DNA from: Akkermansia sp.
GTDB lineage: Bacteria; Verrucomicrobiota; Verrucomicrobiia; Verrucomicrobiales; Akkermansiaceae
Assembly: GCA_024405435.1 (NCBI GenBank)
Contig: JAKSOU010000026.1
Span: forward strand, 1-36,676
Length of the DNA stretch: 36,676 nucleotides
Reading direction: 5' to 3'
Part shown: in pieces, positions 14,289 through 21,744 of the stretch
Position numbering within the stretch: the stretch's first letter is position 1
Layout: every line of letters starts with the position of its first letter
The notes under the pieces: generated by a model
Seen by the model: only the letters and a program-made list of their open reading frames with translations
Databases searched by the model: none
What the model was told of the DNA's origin: nothing
Made by a program: the position numbers and the translations under genes

Positions 14289-15400
14289 TATGGATGCAAA
14301 GTAATGAGAGTTATCTCCGCCGGGCAGAAGAGGCGGATGAGCATGCCGGACCAGAGGCTGGTGCCGGGGGTGACGTAGAGCTGCATGCCGTCCACTTGAT
14401 ACAGGCCCTCCAGGTAGCTGCCGTTGTAGTTGGAGACGATGTTGGAGAGGACGGGGAACATGCCGCCGTGGGTGTGGCCGGAGAGCTGCAATGCCACGCG
14501 GCCGCCCTGCGCCATAACCGGGGCCACGGAGGGCTGGTGCGCGAGCAGCACCACGGGGAGCCCCGCCGGCGCGCCCTGCAGCGCCTTGCCGAGGTCGGGC
14601 GCTTCCTCATGCTGCCAAGCGGCGGCGGGGTCGGCCACGCCCGCCAGCACAATCCCCTGCCCCAGCTGCACATGGGCGTTCGGCAGCATGCGGATGCCGT
14701 GGCGGGCGAAGAATTCCATCCAGTCGGCATAGCCGGAGGGGTAGTCGTGGTTGCCCGGCACGCCGAACACGCCGAGCGGCGCGCGCAAATCCGCCAGCGG
14801 CTCCAAATCGGTGCCGTGGTCGGCCACGGTGCCGTCCACGAAATCGCCGCAGATGGCGATGGCATCCGCGCCGAGCGCGTTCACCTGCTCCACCAGAGCG
14901 CGGAAGTAGGGCTCGCGCTTCACGGTGTCGGCATGCAAATCCGCCAGCAGGGCGAGGGTGACGGGCCGTGCATCCGCGGGCATACCGGGCAGGGAGATAT
15001 CCACGCGGTGCACCTGCGGCATGGCGAGGGCGTTGCATACACCCACCGTGGTGGCGATACCCGCCAGCGCCGCAAGCGCAATGTTCACGGCGTTGCGGAA
15101 GCGGCCGCGCACGAAGAGCCACCCCACCGCGCGCGGCAGCTCCGCAAGCAGCAGCAGCATGCCCAGCAGAATCACGAAAATGTTCAGCCACGTGAGCGGC
15201 AGCAGGATGCGCGCATCCACCTCCGGCGCAAAGTAGCGCCCGCCGGGGTTCACCCAGTCCAGGATGCTGAACTTGAACGCGCCGAGCGCCAGCAGGAGCA
15301 GCATCGGCACCTTCCAAGCCCATTTCACGCGCAGCGGCCCTACCACCCGCAGGGCGATGTAGAGCATCAGGACCGCATACACGATGAAAACGGAGCGCAT
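14288..15400 (-). CDS. Membrane-anchored metallophosphoesterase (370 aa)
   Basis: Calcineurin-like phosphoesterase of the YkuE/YaeI type. Four hydrophobic segments (about residues 1-20, 30-45, 70-90 and 105-125) anchor it in the membrane. The catalytic domain follows with LLADLHAD (metal motif I), CGDFVDG (II), GNHDY (216-220), LLAHQPS (IV) and SGHTHGG (307-313). All metal ligands are present. Relatives hydrolyse UDP-diacylglucosamine-type lipids or phosphodiesters; the substrate here is unknown. It starts 6 bases after the stop of the thioredoxin-like gene and overlaps the AlkD-like gene by one base. Confidence 0.87.
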   Translation of the reverse strand: MRSVFIVYAVLMLYIALRVVGPLRVKWAWKVPMLLLLALGAFKFSILDWVNPGGRYFAPEVDARILLPLTWLNIFVILLGMLLLLAELPRAVGWLFVRGRFRNAVNIALAALAGIATTVGVCNALAMPQVHRVDISLPGMPADARPVTLALLADLHADTVKREPYFRALVEQVNALGADAIAICGDFVDGTVADHGTDLEPLADLRAPLGVFGVPGNHDYPSGYADWMEFFARHGIRMLPNAHVQLGQGIVLAGVADPAAAWQHEEAPDLGKALQGAPAGLPVVLLAHQPSVAPVMAQGGRVALQLSGHTHGGMFPVLSNIVSNYNGSYLEGLYQVDGMQLYVTPGTSLWSGMLIRLFCPAEITLITLHP

Positions 15401-15406
15401 GGCGGC

Positions 15407-16225
15407 CTATTCCCCGGCGTCGTCCATGCCCTCGCCCTCCTCATCGTCGTACCGCGGCATGGGGCGGCGGGGCGGCATGTTGGGGCCGTACCCGGGGCGG
15501 GCGTTGGGGCCGTAACCGGGGCGCATGGCGGGGTTCTGCTGTTGTTCCTCGGCCTCCTCCTCGTCGGGCTCCTCCGGCGGGGCGGGCTGTCCGGCGGCCA
15601 GGGCGTCCACCAGCTTCTTGGAGTATTCCAGCTCGCGTGTGACCTGCCTTTCCTGCTTCTCGATGAGCTTGGCGGAGTACTCCTGCAGGCGGGCGGCGTA
15701 GTCCTTGGCGGGCTTGGTGCTCATGTAGGGCAGCGGGATGATGGGCTGCTTGTCCGGGGAGAAGAGGTATCCGAACGGCTTGGCGGTGCACTTGTATTCC
15801 GGCAGCGGGGTGTTGGAGATGTAGCCGATGTAGGCGCCCCTGGCGTTCTTGACGGGTCCGCTGTTGATGATTTCCTTCTCGAAGGCCTGGCAGACGCCGC
15901 AGGTTGGCGGGTCGGAGTACACGCACCACACGGGCAGGTTGTGCTTCTTGGCCTCCGCGAAAGCCTTGTCGGCATCGCGGTACCACTTGGGCTTCACCTT
16001 GGAGCGTGCCTTCTTCTCCTTCTGGAATTTGTCCATGGCGGCCTGAGCGTCCTTGAGCCGCTGGCGTGCGGCCGCCAGCTCCGGGGAGGCGGGGGCCTTG
16101 TCGGCATCCGCGGCCTTGGCCTTCTTCACCGTCTTGGGCGCGCCCGGTGCGGAGTCCGCCGCCACCGGCTGCACCGCCAGCACCAGGCCGCTGCAGGCGG
16201 CCAACACCAGATATCTCGTTTTCAT
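15407..16225 (-). CDS. Secreted thioredoxin-like protein with CXXC motif (272 aa)
   Basis: A signal peptide (MKTRYLVLAACSGLVLAVQPVAADS) is followed by a Lys/Ala-rich helical linker (about residues 45-85). A thioredoxin-like region comes next with Cys109-Gly-Val-Cys112 in the usual place after a beta strand (LPVWCVYSDPPTCGVC), and a proline-rich loop (KQPIIPLP). A coiled helix and a low-complexity acidic, Gln-rich tail with RPGYGPN repeats end the protein. A periplasmic or surface redox or chaperone role is likely but not shown; the fold call rests on the CXXC context only. The ATG at 16225 lies 6 bases after a CATAAT box, so the transcript should be leaderless. It heads the operon with the phosphoesterase and AlkD-like genes. 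Confidence 0.62.
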   Translation of the reverse strand: MKTRYLVLAACSGLVLAVQPVAADSAPGAPKTVKKAKAADADKAPASPELAAARQRLKDAQAAMDKFQKEKKARSKVKPKWYRDADKAFAEAKKHNLPVWCVYSDPPTCGVCQAFEKEIINSGPVKNARGAYIGYISNTPLPEYKCTAKPFGYLFSPDKQPIIPLPYMSTKPAKDYAARLQEYSAKLIEKQERQVTRELEYSKKLVDALAAGQPAPPEEPDEEEAEEQQQNPAMRPGYGPNARPGYGPNMPPRRPMPRYDDEEGEGMDDAGE

Positions 16226-16231
16226 GTTTCC

Positions 16232-16261
16232 ATTATGGGGCAAGGCGCGGCGGGAAGTCAA
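16232..16261 (-). promoter_or_regulatory. Sigma-70 promoter, leaderless start of the CXXC-protein operon
   Basis: On the minus strand TTGACT (16256-16261), an 18-base spacer and CATAAT (16232-16237) are followed by only GGAAAC before the ATG at 16225. It is divergent from the RidA promoter. Confidence 0.75.
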
Positions 16262-16277
16262 TTGCAAACTTCCCGGC

Positions 16278-16306
16278 TTGCGCGGGGTGTTGAAATGGTG
16301 TATGCT
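16278..16306 (+). promoter_or_regulatory. Sigma-70 promoter, leaderless start of the RidA gene
   Basis: TTGCGC (16278-16283), 17 bases and TATGCT (16301-16306) are followed by 6 bases and the ATG at 16313. An in-frame ATG at 16295 lies inside the promoter and is therefore rejected as the start. Confidence 0.65.
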
Positions 16307-16312
16307 GTGGGC

Positions 16313-16786
16313 ATGGAATTCAATTACGAACTTTTGGAGCAGAAGGGGCTGAAGCTGTATCCCGTGCCGAAGCCCGTGGGATCTTATGTGCAGTGCGTGC
16401 GCACCGGCAACTGCCTGCACCTCTCCGGCGGCATCTCCGTGAACGGCGAGGACGCCTACTACGGCAAGCTGGGCAAGGACGTGACCGTGGAGGTGGGCCA
16501 GAAGGCCGCCGCCGCCTCCATCCTCAACCGCCTGGCCGTCATCAGGGAGGAGCTGGGCGGCTCGTTCGACGCCCTCACCAAGATAGTGGCCGTGAACGGC
16601 TTTGTGAACAGCGTGCCGGAGTTCACGGACCAGGCGAAGGTGATCAACGGCGCATCCGACCTGCTGGTGGAGCTGCTGGGCCCCGCCGCGGCGCACTCGC
16701 GCTCCGCGGTGAGCGTGGCGAGCCTGCCGCTGGGCGTGGCCGTGGAAATCAACATGATTGTTGAGTTCGACCCCGCCAAGCTGTAA
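16313..16786 (+). CDS. RidA/YjgF family enamine-imine deaminase (157 aa)
   Basis: RidA-family proteins form trimers and hydrolyse reactive enamine/imine intermediates from PLP enzymes, protecting the cell from 2-aminoacrylate. Conserved parts are GNCLHLSGGISVN, the FDALTKIVAVNGFVNSV strand-helix, and HSRSAVSVASLPLGVAVEI, whose Arg corresponds to the active-site Arg of the family; VEINMIVE follows. Length is slightly above the short RidA type, fitting the longer COG0251 subgroup. Start at 16313 is set by the adjacent promoter. The CoaC-type gene follows after 21 bases in the same direction, so both are probably co-transcribed. Confidence 0.9.
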   Translation: MEFNYELLEQKGLKLYPVPKPVGSYVQCVRTGNCLHLSGGISVNGEDAYYGKLGKDVTVEVGQKAAAASILNRLAVIREELGGSFDALTKIVAVNGFVNSVPEFTDQAKVINGASDLLVELLGPAAAHSRSAVSVASLPLGVAVEINMIVEFDPAKL

Positions 16787-16807
16787 CCCTTTTCCCGAAA
16801 AAAACCC

Positions 16808-17344
16808 ATGGCCTGCATCGTCCTCGGCATCACCGGCTCGATTGCCGCGTACAAGGCGGCGGGCGTGGCATCGCGCCTGGTGCACCTGGGGCACGAGGTG
16901 CACTGCGTGTGCACGCCCACCGCGCTGCAGTTCGTGACACCGCTCACGCTCGCCACGCTCTCCCGCAACCCCGTGACCACCACGTTCCAGGACGAGACGC
17001 AGGGGTGGGTACCGGTGCACATCGAGCTGGCGCAGAAGGCGGACGCGCTGGCCATCCTCCCCGCCACGGCCAACACCATGGCCTGCATGGCGCGGGGGCT
17101 GGCGCCCAACGCCCTCACCAGCCTGTACCTGGCCTACCGCGGGCCGGTGCTCATCTTCCCGGCCATGAACGGGGCCATGTGGGAGCACCCCGCCACGCAG
17201 GAGAACGCGCGCATTCTGGCCGCGCGCCCGCGCCACCGCATCATCGGCCCGGCGGAGGGCGAGCTCGCCTGCGGCGCCACCGGCACCGGCCGCCTGGTGG
17301 ACGAGGAGGAAATTCTGCGCGCCATCTGCGCCGAACTGGCGTGA
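16808..17344 (+). CDS. Stand-alone phosphopantothenoylcysteine decarboxylase-type flavoprotein (178 aa)
   Basis: An HFCD-family FMN flavoprotein equivalent to the CoaC half of CoaBC, which decarboxylates 4'-phosphopantothenoylcysteine in coenzyme A synthesis. GITGSIAAYKAAG is the FMN-binding N-terminus; ILPATANTMACMA and PAMNGAMWEHPATQEN are the conserved substrate-clamp motifs; ELACGATGTGRL carries the catalytic Cys155. The CoaB synthetase half is absent and must be elsewhere. A His of the VHIELAQKADAL segment fits the catalytic His. Other HFCD enzymes (peptide-cysteine decarboxylases, UbiX) are less likely given the PAMN motif. Confidence 0.87.
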   Translation: MACIVLGITGSIAAYKAAGVASRLVHLGHEVHCVCTPTALQFVTPLTLATLSRNPVTTTFQDETQGWVPVHIELAQKADALAILPATANTMACMARGLAPNALTSLYLAYRGPVLIFPAMNGAMWEHPATQENARILAARPRHRIIGPAEGELACGATGTGRLVDEEEILRAICAELA

Positions 17345-17372
17345 ACCGGCGCACCCGCACCGCAAAATTGAA

Positions 17373-17419
17373 TTGATTTCCGGCGCGCGGGCGGCTATCA
17401 TGCCAACTTGACATGATAG
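17373..17419 (+). promoter_or_regulatory. Promoter with inverted repeat over the start codon
   Basis: TTGATT (17373-17378), 17 bases and TATCAT (17396-17401) precede the ATG at 17413 by 11 bases. Perfect 8-bp arms CTATCATG (17395-17402) and CATGATAG (17412-17419) cover both the -10 box and the start codon, so the same palindrome could be a repressor site. Confidence 0.6.
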
Positions 17420-17595
17420 TGTACGTGGACAACAAGGAAGTGGAGGTCTTCACGGGAGCGAAGGCCGTGGATGCCGTGCGCGCGGCGGGCGTGAAGCACG
17501 CCGCCGGGCTGTACGACGCCTACGGCAACGAGATAGCCGCAGACAGCCCGATGAAGCCCGGGCGCAAAATCTACACCGCCAAACCCGAGAGCTGA
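17413..17595 (+). CDS. Small beta-grasp-like protein (60 aa) coupled to the nucleotidase
   Basis: Pattern IVYVDNKEVEVFTGAKAVDA, then a YGNEI turn and GRKIYTAK resembles the small ubiquitin-like (ThiS/MoaD/TGS-like) beta-grasp fold: strand, strand, helix, strand. It lacks the C-terminal Gly-Gly of sulfur carriers. The next gene starts one base after its TGA, so the pair is translationally coupled. A small partner of similar pattern next to 5'-nucleotidase-type genes is something I recall only loosely, so I leave it unnamed. It has no signal peptide, whereas its partner is exported, so direct contact would need another explanation. Confidence 0.65.
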   Translation: MIVYVDNKEVEVFTGAKAVDAVRAAGVKHAAGLYDAYGNEIAADSPMKPGRKIYTAKPES

Positions 17596-17596
17596 C

Positions 17597-19042
17597 ATGA
17601 AGCCGCTCCGCCGCCTGATTCTCGCCCTTGCCGCCGCCCTGCCCTGCCTGGCCCAGCCCGCCGCGGCGGAGGAAATCACCGTGCTCGGCATCAACGACAT
17701 GCACGCCGCGCTGGACAACATGCCCCGGCTGGCCACGCTCGTGAAGCGCGAGCGCGCGCGGGACCCGCAGGCCCTGCTGCTTTCCGCGGGCGACAACCGC
17801 ACCGGCAACCCCTACAGCGATATGGCGCCGCGCACCGGCTGGCCCGTGGTGGCGCTCATGAACTACATGGAATTCAACCTGAGCGCCCTGGGCAACCACT
17901 CCTTCGACAACGGCATGGACCCCCTGCGCGACCTCATCGACAGCGCGGAGTTCCGCGTGGTGTGCGCCAACGCATATGCGGCGGACAAAGACCGCATCCT
18001 CACCCAGCCGTACCGCATCTTCGAGCGCAAGGGCGTGCGCATCGGCGTGCTGGGGCTGCTGCAAATCGGCGCCAACGGCATGCCGGACACGCTGCCGGAA
18101 AAGATGAAGGGCTTCACCTTCCGCGATCCCTTTGCGGTGGCGCAGGAGTACAAGTGGCTGCGCGAGCGGTGCGACGTGCTCATCCTGCTCACGCACCTGG
18201 GATTCGAGGACGACGTGGAGCTGGCCCGGCAGTGCCCGTGGGCGGATGCCATTGTGGGCGGCCACTCCCACACTGTGGTGGACGGCGCGCATACGGAGGG
18301 CGGCGTGATGGTGACCCAGGCCGGCTGCAACGCCACCCGCCTCACCCGCATCACCTTCGATGTGCAGAACGGCAGGGTGGTCTCCAAGCACGCGGAGCTG
18401 CTGTCCGCCGCCACCTGCGAGCCCGATGCCGAAGCCGATGCGATGGTGCAGCAATTCAAGAACGACCCCGCCCTCAACGAGCAGATTGCGGAATGCGCGC
18501 GCGAGCTCACCGCGCGCGACGAGCTGGGCTGCCTGTTCACCGATGCCGTGCGCGAGGCCACCGGCGCTGACATCGCCATCGTCAACATCGGCGCCATCCG
18601 CCTCAATTCCTTCCCCGCCGGGCCCATCCGCCTGTGCGATATCTTCCGGCTGGACCCCTTCGGCAACGATACCGTGCTCTACACCCTCACCGGGGAGGAG
18701 CTGCGCGCGCTCGTCGCCGCCATCCCGCTCATCGACCACCACGGCGCGCCCTCCGTCTCCGGCATGTCCTACCGCGCCACCCTGCACAAGGGCAATGTGC
18801 TGGACATCTCGGAAATGCTGCAGGCGGACGGCAAGCCCATCGACCCCGCCAGGCGCTACACCGTGGCCGTGCCCACGTTCGTGGCCTCAACCGCGCGTTT
18901 CCCGCACGCGGACCCCGGGCGCGCGCTGCACCGGCCGGGGCGGGACTGCCTCATCCGCCTCCTGCGGGAGCGCAAGAGCGTGGACTACGCCGGAACGCGC
19001 CGCGCCCGCGTCACGCGGGATACCGATGCGCCGCAGGGTTGA
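17597..19042 (+). CDS. Secreted 5'-nucleotidase / UDP-sugar hydrolase family protein (481 aa)
   Basis: Two-domain family that hydrolyses nucleotides or nucleotide sugars in the periplasm. Signal peptide 1-24 (ending PAAAEE). Metallophosphoesterase domain: NDMH (Asp34, His36), AGDNRTG, GNHSFD (His101), LLTHLG, and GGHSH (His223, His225). C-terminal nucleotide-binding domain (about 280-470): AIVNIGAIRLNSFPAGPI, FGNDTVLYTLTGEELRAL. The usual GNHE/D is GNHS here, which keeps Asn and His. Length is close to a compact family member. It could scavenge phosphate or nucleosides from host nucleotides; substrate choice cannot be read from the sequence. Confidence 0.88.
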   Translation: MKPLRRLILALAAALPCLAQPAAAEEITVLGINDMHAALDNMPRLATLVKRERARDPQALLLSAGDNRTGNPYSDMAPRTGWPVVALMNYMEFNLSALGNHSFDNGMDPLRDLIDSAEFRVVCANAYAADKDRILTQPYRIFERKGVRIGVLGLLQIGANGMPDTLPEKMKGFTFRDPFAVAQEYKWLRERCDVLILLTHLGFEDDVELARQCPWADAIVGGHSHTVVDGAHTEGGVMVTQAGCNATRLTRITFDVQNGRVVSKHAELLSAATCEPDAEADAMVQQFKNDPALNEQIAECARELTARDELGCLFTDAVREATGADIAIVNIGAIRLNSFPAGPIRLCDIFRLDPFGNDTVLYTLTGEELRALVAAIPLIDHHGAPSVSGMSYRATLHKGNVLDISEMLQADGKPIDPARRYTVAVPTFVASTARFPHADPGRALHRPGRDCLIRLLRERKSVDYAGTRRARVTRDTDAPQG

Positions 19043-19096
19043 CGGGCCCGAATCCACACTGCCTGTCGCGGCGCGGCGCGCGCACGCGTTTTTTCA

Positions 19097-19124
19097 TTGA
19101 CTTTTCCCGCCGAATGGTTACATT
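19097..19124 (+). promoter_or_regulatory. Sigma-70 promoter of the lipoprotein gene
   Basis: TTGACT (19097-19102), 16 bases and TACATT (19119-19124). An in-frame ATG at 19130 lies only 5 bases after the -10; the ATG at 19151 gives a better lipoprotein signal and a leader of about 20 bases. Confidence 0.6.
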
Positions 19125-19150
19125 TTGAAATGCAACAAGCCTGTTTCGCC

Positions 19151-19759
19151 ATGAACGCCAAACTTCTCTGTGCAACAGCCCTGGTCGGTGTGTCCCTCTG
19201 CTCCTGCGTGCGCATCACGCCGGGCGTGCCGGACATGCCGTACAATGCCGCCAAGTACGCATCACGCGATGTGGCGCCGACACCCCCGCCGGCACCCGCT
19301 ACAACGGCGGCTCCCGCCACGCCCGCGGCCACACCCGCCACTCCGGCGGCACCGGCTCCCGTTGCCGCGCCCGCCACACCCAAGCCCGCGCCTGTCACGG
19401 AACCCTCCAAGCCGCTGGACCTCACCCAGCCCATCACCACCCCGGCGCCCGCGCCTGAACCGACGCCCGCCCCGGCACCCGTGACTCCCCCGGAGCCCAA
19501 GACGCCCTCCAGCGGCATCACCACCCCGGCGAACGGTGTGGCACCGCAACCCGCCGCCGCCCCGGAGGCGCCCAAGAAGATTACCAACAAGGACGGCCAC
19601 ATCCCCACCGCCATGCGCGTGGAGGGTGATCCCACCCGCGTGTACAACCCGCTGGACCCCAGCAAGACCATCCGCGTGATCGACAAGAACGGCAATCCCT
19701 ACCCCAGCGGCAAGGAGCTCAAGGTGCGCGGAACGGACTACCACTTCTACGTGCCGTAA
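19151..19759 (+). CDS. Pro/Ala-rich lipoprotein (202 aa)
   Basis: MNAKLLCATALVGVSLCSC is a lipoprotein signal with Cys19 as the probable lipidated residue. A long Pro/Ala/Thr-rich segment (about residues 40-140) is a typical extended linker crossing the periplasm or cell surface. The C-terminal 60 residues (DPTRVYNPLDPSKTIRVIDK, then YPSGKELKVRGTDYHFYVP) look globular and may bind peptidoglycan or a partner, but I recognise no domain. The in-frame ATG at 19130 would add seven residues before the charged N-region and is less likely. It is probably transcribed alone; tyrA has its own promoter. Confidence 0.68.
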   Translation: MNAKLLCATALVGVSLCSCVRITPGVPDMPYNAAKYASRDVAPTPPPAPATTAAPATPAATPATPAAPAPVAAPATPKPAPVTEPSKPLDLTQPITTPAPAPEPTPAPAPVTPPEPKTPSSGITTPANGVAPQPAAAPEAPKKITNKDGHIPTAMRVEGDPTRVYNPLDPSKTIRVIDKNGNPYPSGKELKVRGTDYHFYVP

Positions 19760-19771
19760 AGCGATGCTGGA

Positions 19772-19801
19772 TTTACTAGGTACTATGTACTAGGTACTAT
19801 T
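19772..19801 (+). promoter_or_regulatory. tyrA promoter within a 14-bp tandem repeat
   Basis: TACTAGGTACTATG (19774-19787) is repeated as TACTAGGTACTATT (19788-19801). TTTACT (19772-19777), 17 bases and TACTAT (19795-19800) form a promoter ending 13 bases before the tyrA ATG. The duplication supplies a second TACTAT (19781-19786), so copy number could change promoter strength. Confidence 0.5.
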
Positions 19802-19813
19802 TGGGATTCGCGA

Positions 19814-20686
19814 ATGGCTATCACAACTGTTACACTCCTGGGCTGCGGCCTGCTGGGCGGCTCCATCGCCCTGGCCGCGCGCAACTCCCTGCCGGAAACG
19901 GAGGTGCGCATCTGGGCGCGCAGAGAGGCCACCCTGCAGTACGCGCGGGAGCACGGCTTCTCCCAACACACCTACACCGATTTGCAGGAGGCTGTGCGCG
20001 GCGCGCAGCTGGTCATCCTCGCCACCCCCATCGCCGCCTTCCAGGAGCTCGCGGAGCGCATGCTCCCCGCACTGGGGAAGGACACCATCGTCACGGACAT
20101 CGGTTCCGTGAAGGCCTACGTGCACCGCACCACGGGCGCGTGGCTCACGGAGCGCGGGCACTGCTTCATCGGCTCCCACCCCATGGCCGGATCGGAATTC
20201 ACCGGTATCGAGAACGCCCTGGAGGACATGCTGACGGGTGCCACCGTGGCCATCACCAACCCGCACGGCGCCCCGCAGGAGCAGGTGGCGCGCCTGGTGG
20301 CCTTCTGGCAGGGTATCGGCTGCAGCACCTACCGCCTGGAACCCGTGCACCACGACCAGGCCGTGGCGCGCATCTCCCACGTGCCGCACATCCTGGCCGG
20401 GCTCTGCGCGCGCACCGCCGTGGCCGGGGAGGTGCCGCACCCCAACCTGCGCCGCCTGGCCGCCAGCGGATTCCGGGACACCACGCGCGTGTGCTCCGGC
20501 CCCGCCGCCATGTGGGCGGACATCCTGTGGGAGAACGATTCCGCCATCCGCGCCACGCTGCAGGATTGCGTGGCGGATTTGCACCACCTGATCTACCTGC
20601 TGGAAATCCAGGACAAGGCGGCGGTGCAGAAGTGGCTGGAGGACGCCGCCGCCGCGCGCCACTCCATCCGCAAGGGCGGCATGTGA
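19814..20686 (+). CDS. tyrA: Prephenate (or arogenate) dehydrogenase (290 aa)
   Basis: NAD(P)-dependent oxidative decarboxylase of tyrosine biosynthesis. GCGLLGGS (residues 10-17) is the dinucleotide-binding loop; VILATPIAAFQEL is the next strand-helix; IVTDIGSVKAYV and SHPMAGSE (His122) carry the substrate-site residues; the HHDQAVARISHVPHILAGL helix belongs to the helical dimerisation domain. An ACT domain is absent, so this is the short single-function form. An acidic residue is not visible directly after the glycine loop, so NAD or NADP preference is unclear. Confidence 0.92.
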   Translation: MAITTVTLLGCGLLGGSIALAARNSLPETEVRIWARREATLQYAREHGFSQHTYTDLQEAVRGAQLVILATPIAAFQELAERMLPALGKDTIVTDIGSVKAYVHRTTGAWLTERGHCFIGSHPMAGSEFTGIENALEDMLTGATVAITNPHGAPQEQVARLVAFWQGIGCSTYRLEPVHHDQAVARISHVPHILAGLCARTAVAGEVPHPNLRRLAASGFRDTTRVCSGPAAMWADILWENDSAIRATLQDCVADLHHLIYLLEIQDKAAVQKWLEDAAAARHSIRKGGM

Positions 20687-20714
20687 TTCCCCTGCGGTTT
20701 CCCGCAATTTTCCC

Positions 20715-20744
20715 TTGACACGCAGCGCCGCGCGCCCTTATGAT
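20715..20744 (+). promoter_or_regulatory. Sigma-70 promoter of the IdeS-like pair, near-leaderless
   Basis: Perfect TTGACA (20715-20720), 18 bases and TATGAT (20739-20744), then 9 bases to the ATG at 20754. The frame that begins at 20715 reads through this promoter and is rejected as the N-terminus. Confidence 0.78.
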
Positions 20745-20753
20745 GAAAACGTT

Positions 20754-21728
20754 ATGAGACTGGGCACATTATGCGCGCTCGCCCTCGCCGCGCTTCCCAT
20801 GCACGGGGCCGTCCGTACCTACATGGTGAAGGGCGTCACGGAAGCCAAGGGATGGTACGATGCCGACAAGGCCCCCGGGCAGGAGGCCGACCTCTGCTGG
20901 GCCGCCGCCGCCTCCAACGCCATCGCCTGGTGGCAGGACCGCAACGCGGACACCCACGCCCAAACCCAGGCTCCCAAGGGCACCGCGGTGTGGGAGATGA
21001 TGCGCAAGGACATGCCCAACCGCCCCGGCTCACCCCAGGGCGGCGTGAACTGGTGGTTCAGCCACAGCCTGCAACCCGGCCCCATGGGCGGGAGCGACAA
21101 TTCCAAGGGCGGCTTCTACGCCTCCATCATGAACGGCAAGCCCCTGCAGACGGAGCTGCTGCGCGCGCCCCTCTTCGGGAGCGATCTCACCCTTTCCGAG
21201 CGAATTAAAGAGCTTATCCAGGCTGGCAACGCCCTCTGCCTGGCCATCCAGCCCGTGCAGGGCCGCCAGATGCAGAACGGCTCCCACTGGATTTCCCTTT
21301 GGGGCATCGACTACGACGAGGACAAGAAGCTGGTCACCCGCGTGTACGTGACGGACCCGGACGACGCCGCGGGCCAGTGGCCGAGCATCCAGAAGGGCCT
21401 GCTGGTCGCGGACTGCACGTGGGTGGAGGATCTCCAGGCCGGCTCCCGCACCTTCGCCTCCCTCATGTTCCGCACGCCCCAGGGCTGGTACAACGACAAC
21501 ACCTGCATCACCTCCATCGTCACCCTGAACGGCAACAGCGAGTTCGCCGCAGACTCCGACAAGGAGCGCAACGCCAAGGCCGACGAGGAGCAGGACGCAC
21601 AGGAGGCCAAGTCCACCGCCAAGAAAGGCAGGAAGCTCGCCAAGCCCAAGCGCGACAAGAAGGCCGAGCGCGAGGAAAAGAAGCGGGAACGCGAGGAAAA
21701 GAGGGCCGCCAAGAAAAAGAAGAAGTGA
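20754..21728 (+). CDS. Secreted IdeS/Mac-like cysteine peptidase, copy 1 (324 aa)
   Basis: A signal peptide (MRLGTLCALALAALPMHGA) precedes a domain collinear with streptococcal IdeS/Mac, the papain-fold peptidase (C66) that cuts the IgG hinge. Matching blocks are KGVTEAKGWYDADK with Lys39, DLCWAAAASNAIAWWQDRN with Cys48, GSHWISLWGIDYD with His178, and VYVTDPDD with Asp201/Asp203. These fit the Lys84, Cys94, His262 and Asp284/Asp286 positions of IdeS as I recall them. Residues from about 275 form a Lys/Glu-rich tail (KKKRE type) that could hold the protein on acidic surfaces. A second copy follows after 16 bases. Immunoglobulin as substrate is inference; the family call rests on these blocks. 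Confidence 0.8.
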   Translation: MRLGTLCALALAALPMHGAVRTYMVKGVTEAKGWYDADKAPGQEADLCWAAAASNAIAWWQDRNADTHAQTQAPKGTAVWEMMRKDMPNRPGSPQGGVNWWFSHSLQPGPMGGSDNSKGGFYASIMNGKPLQTELLRAPLFGSDLTLSERIKELIQAGNALCLAIQPVQGRQMQNGSHWISLWGIDYDEDKKLVTRVYVTDPDDAAGQWPSIQKGLLVADCTWVEDLQAGSRTFASLMFRTPQGWYNDNTCITSIVTLNGNSEFAADSDKERNAKADEEQDAQEAKSTAKKGRKLAKPKRDKKAEREEKKREREEKRAAKKKKK

Positions 21729-21744
21729 TTTCATCCCACACGCC

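Noticed and set aside
14294..16312. N-terminal extension of the RidA frame (830 aa in total)
   Set aside because: It overlaps two real minus-strand genes over their full length and passes through a promoter; only the last 157 residues are a protein family.
16226..17401. N-terminal extension of the CXXC-protein frame across the RidA and CoaC-type genes
   Set aside because: It is antisense to two well-supported genes; a signal peptide and a leaderless promoter define the start at 16225.
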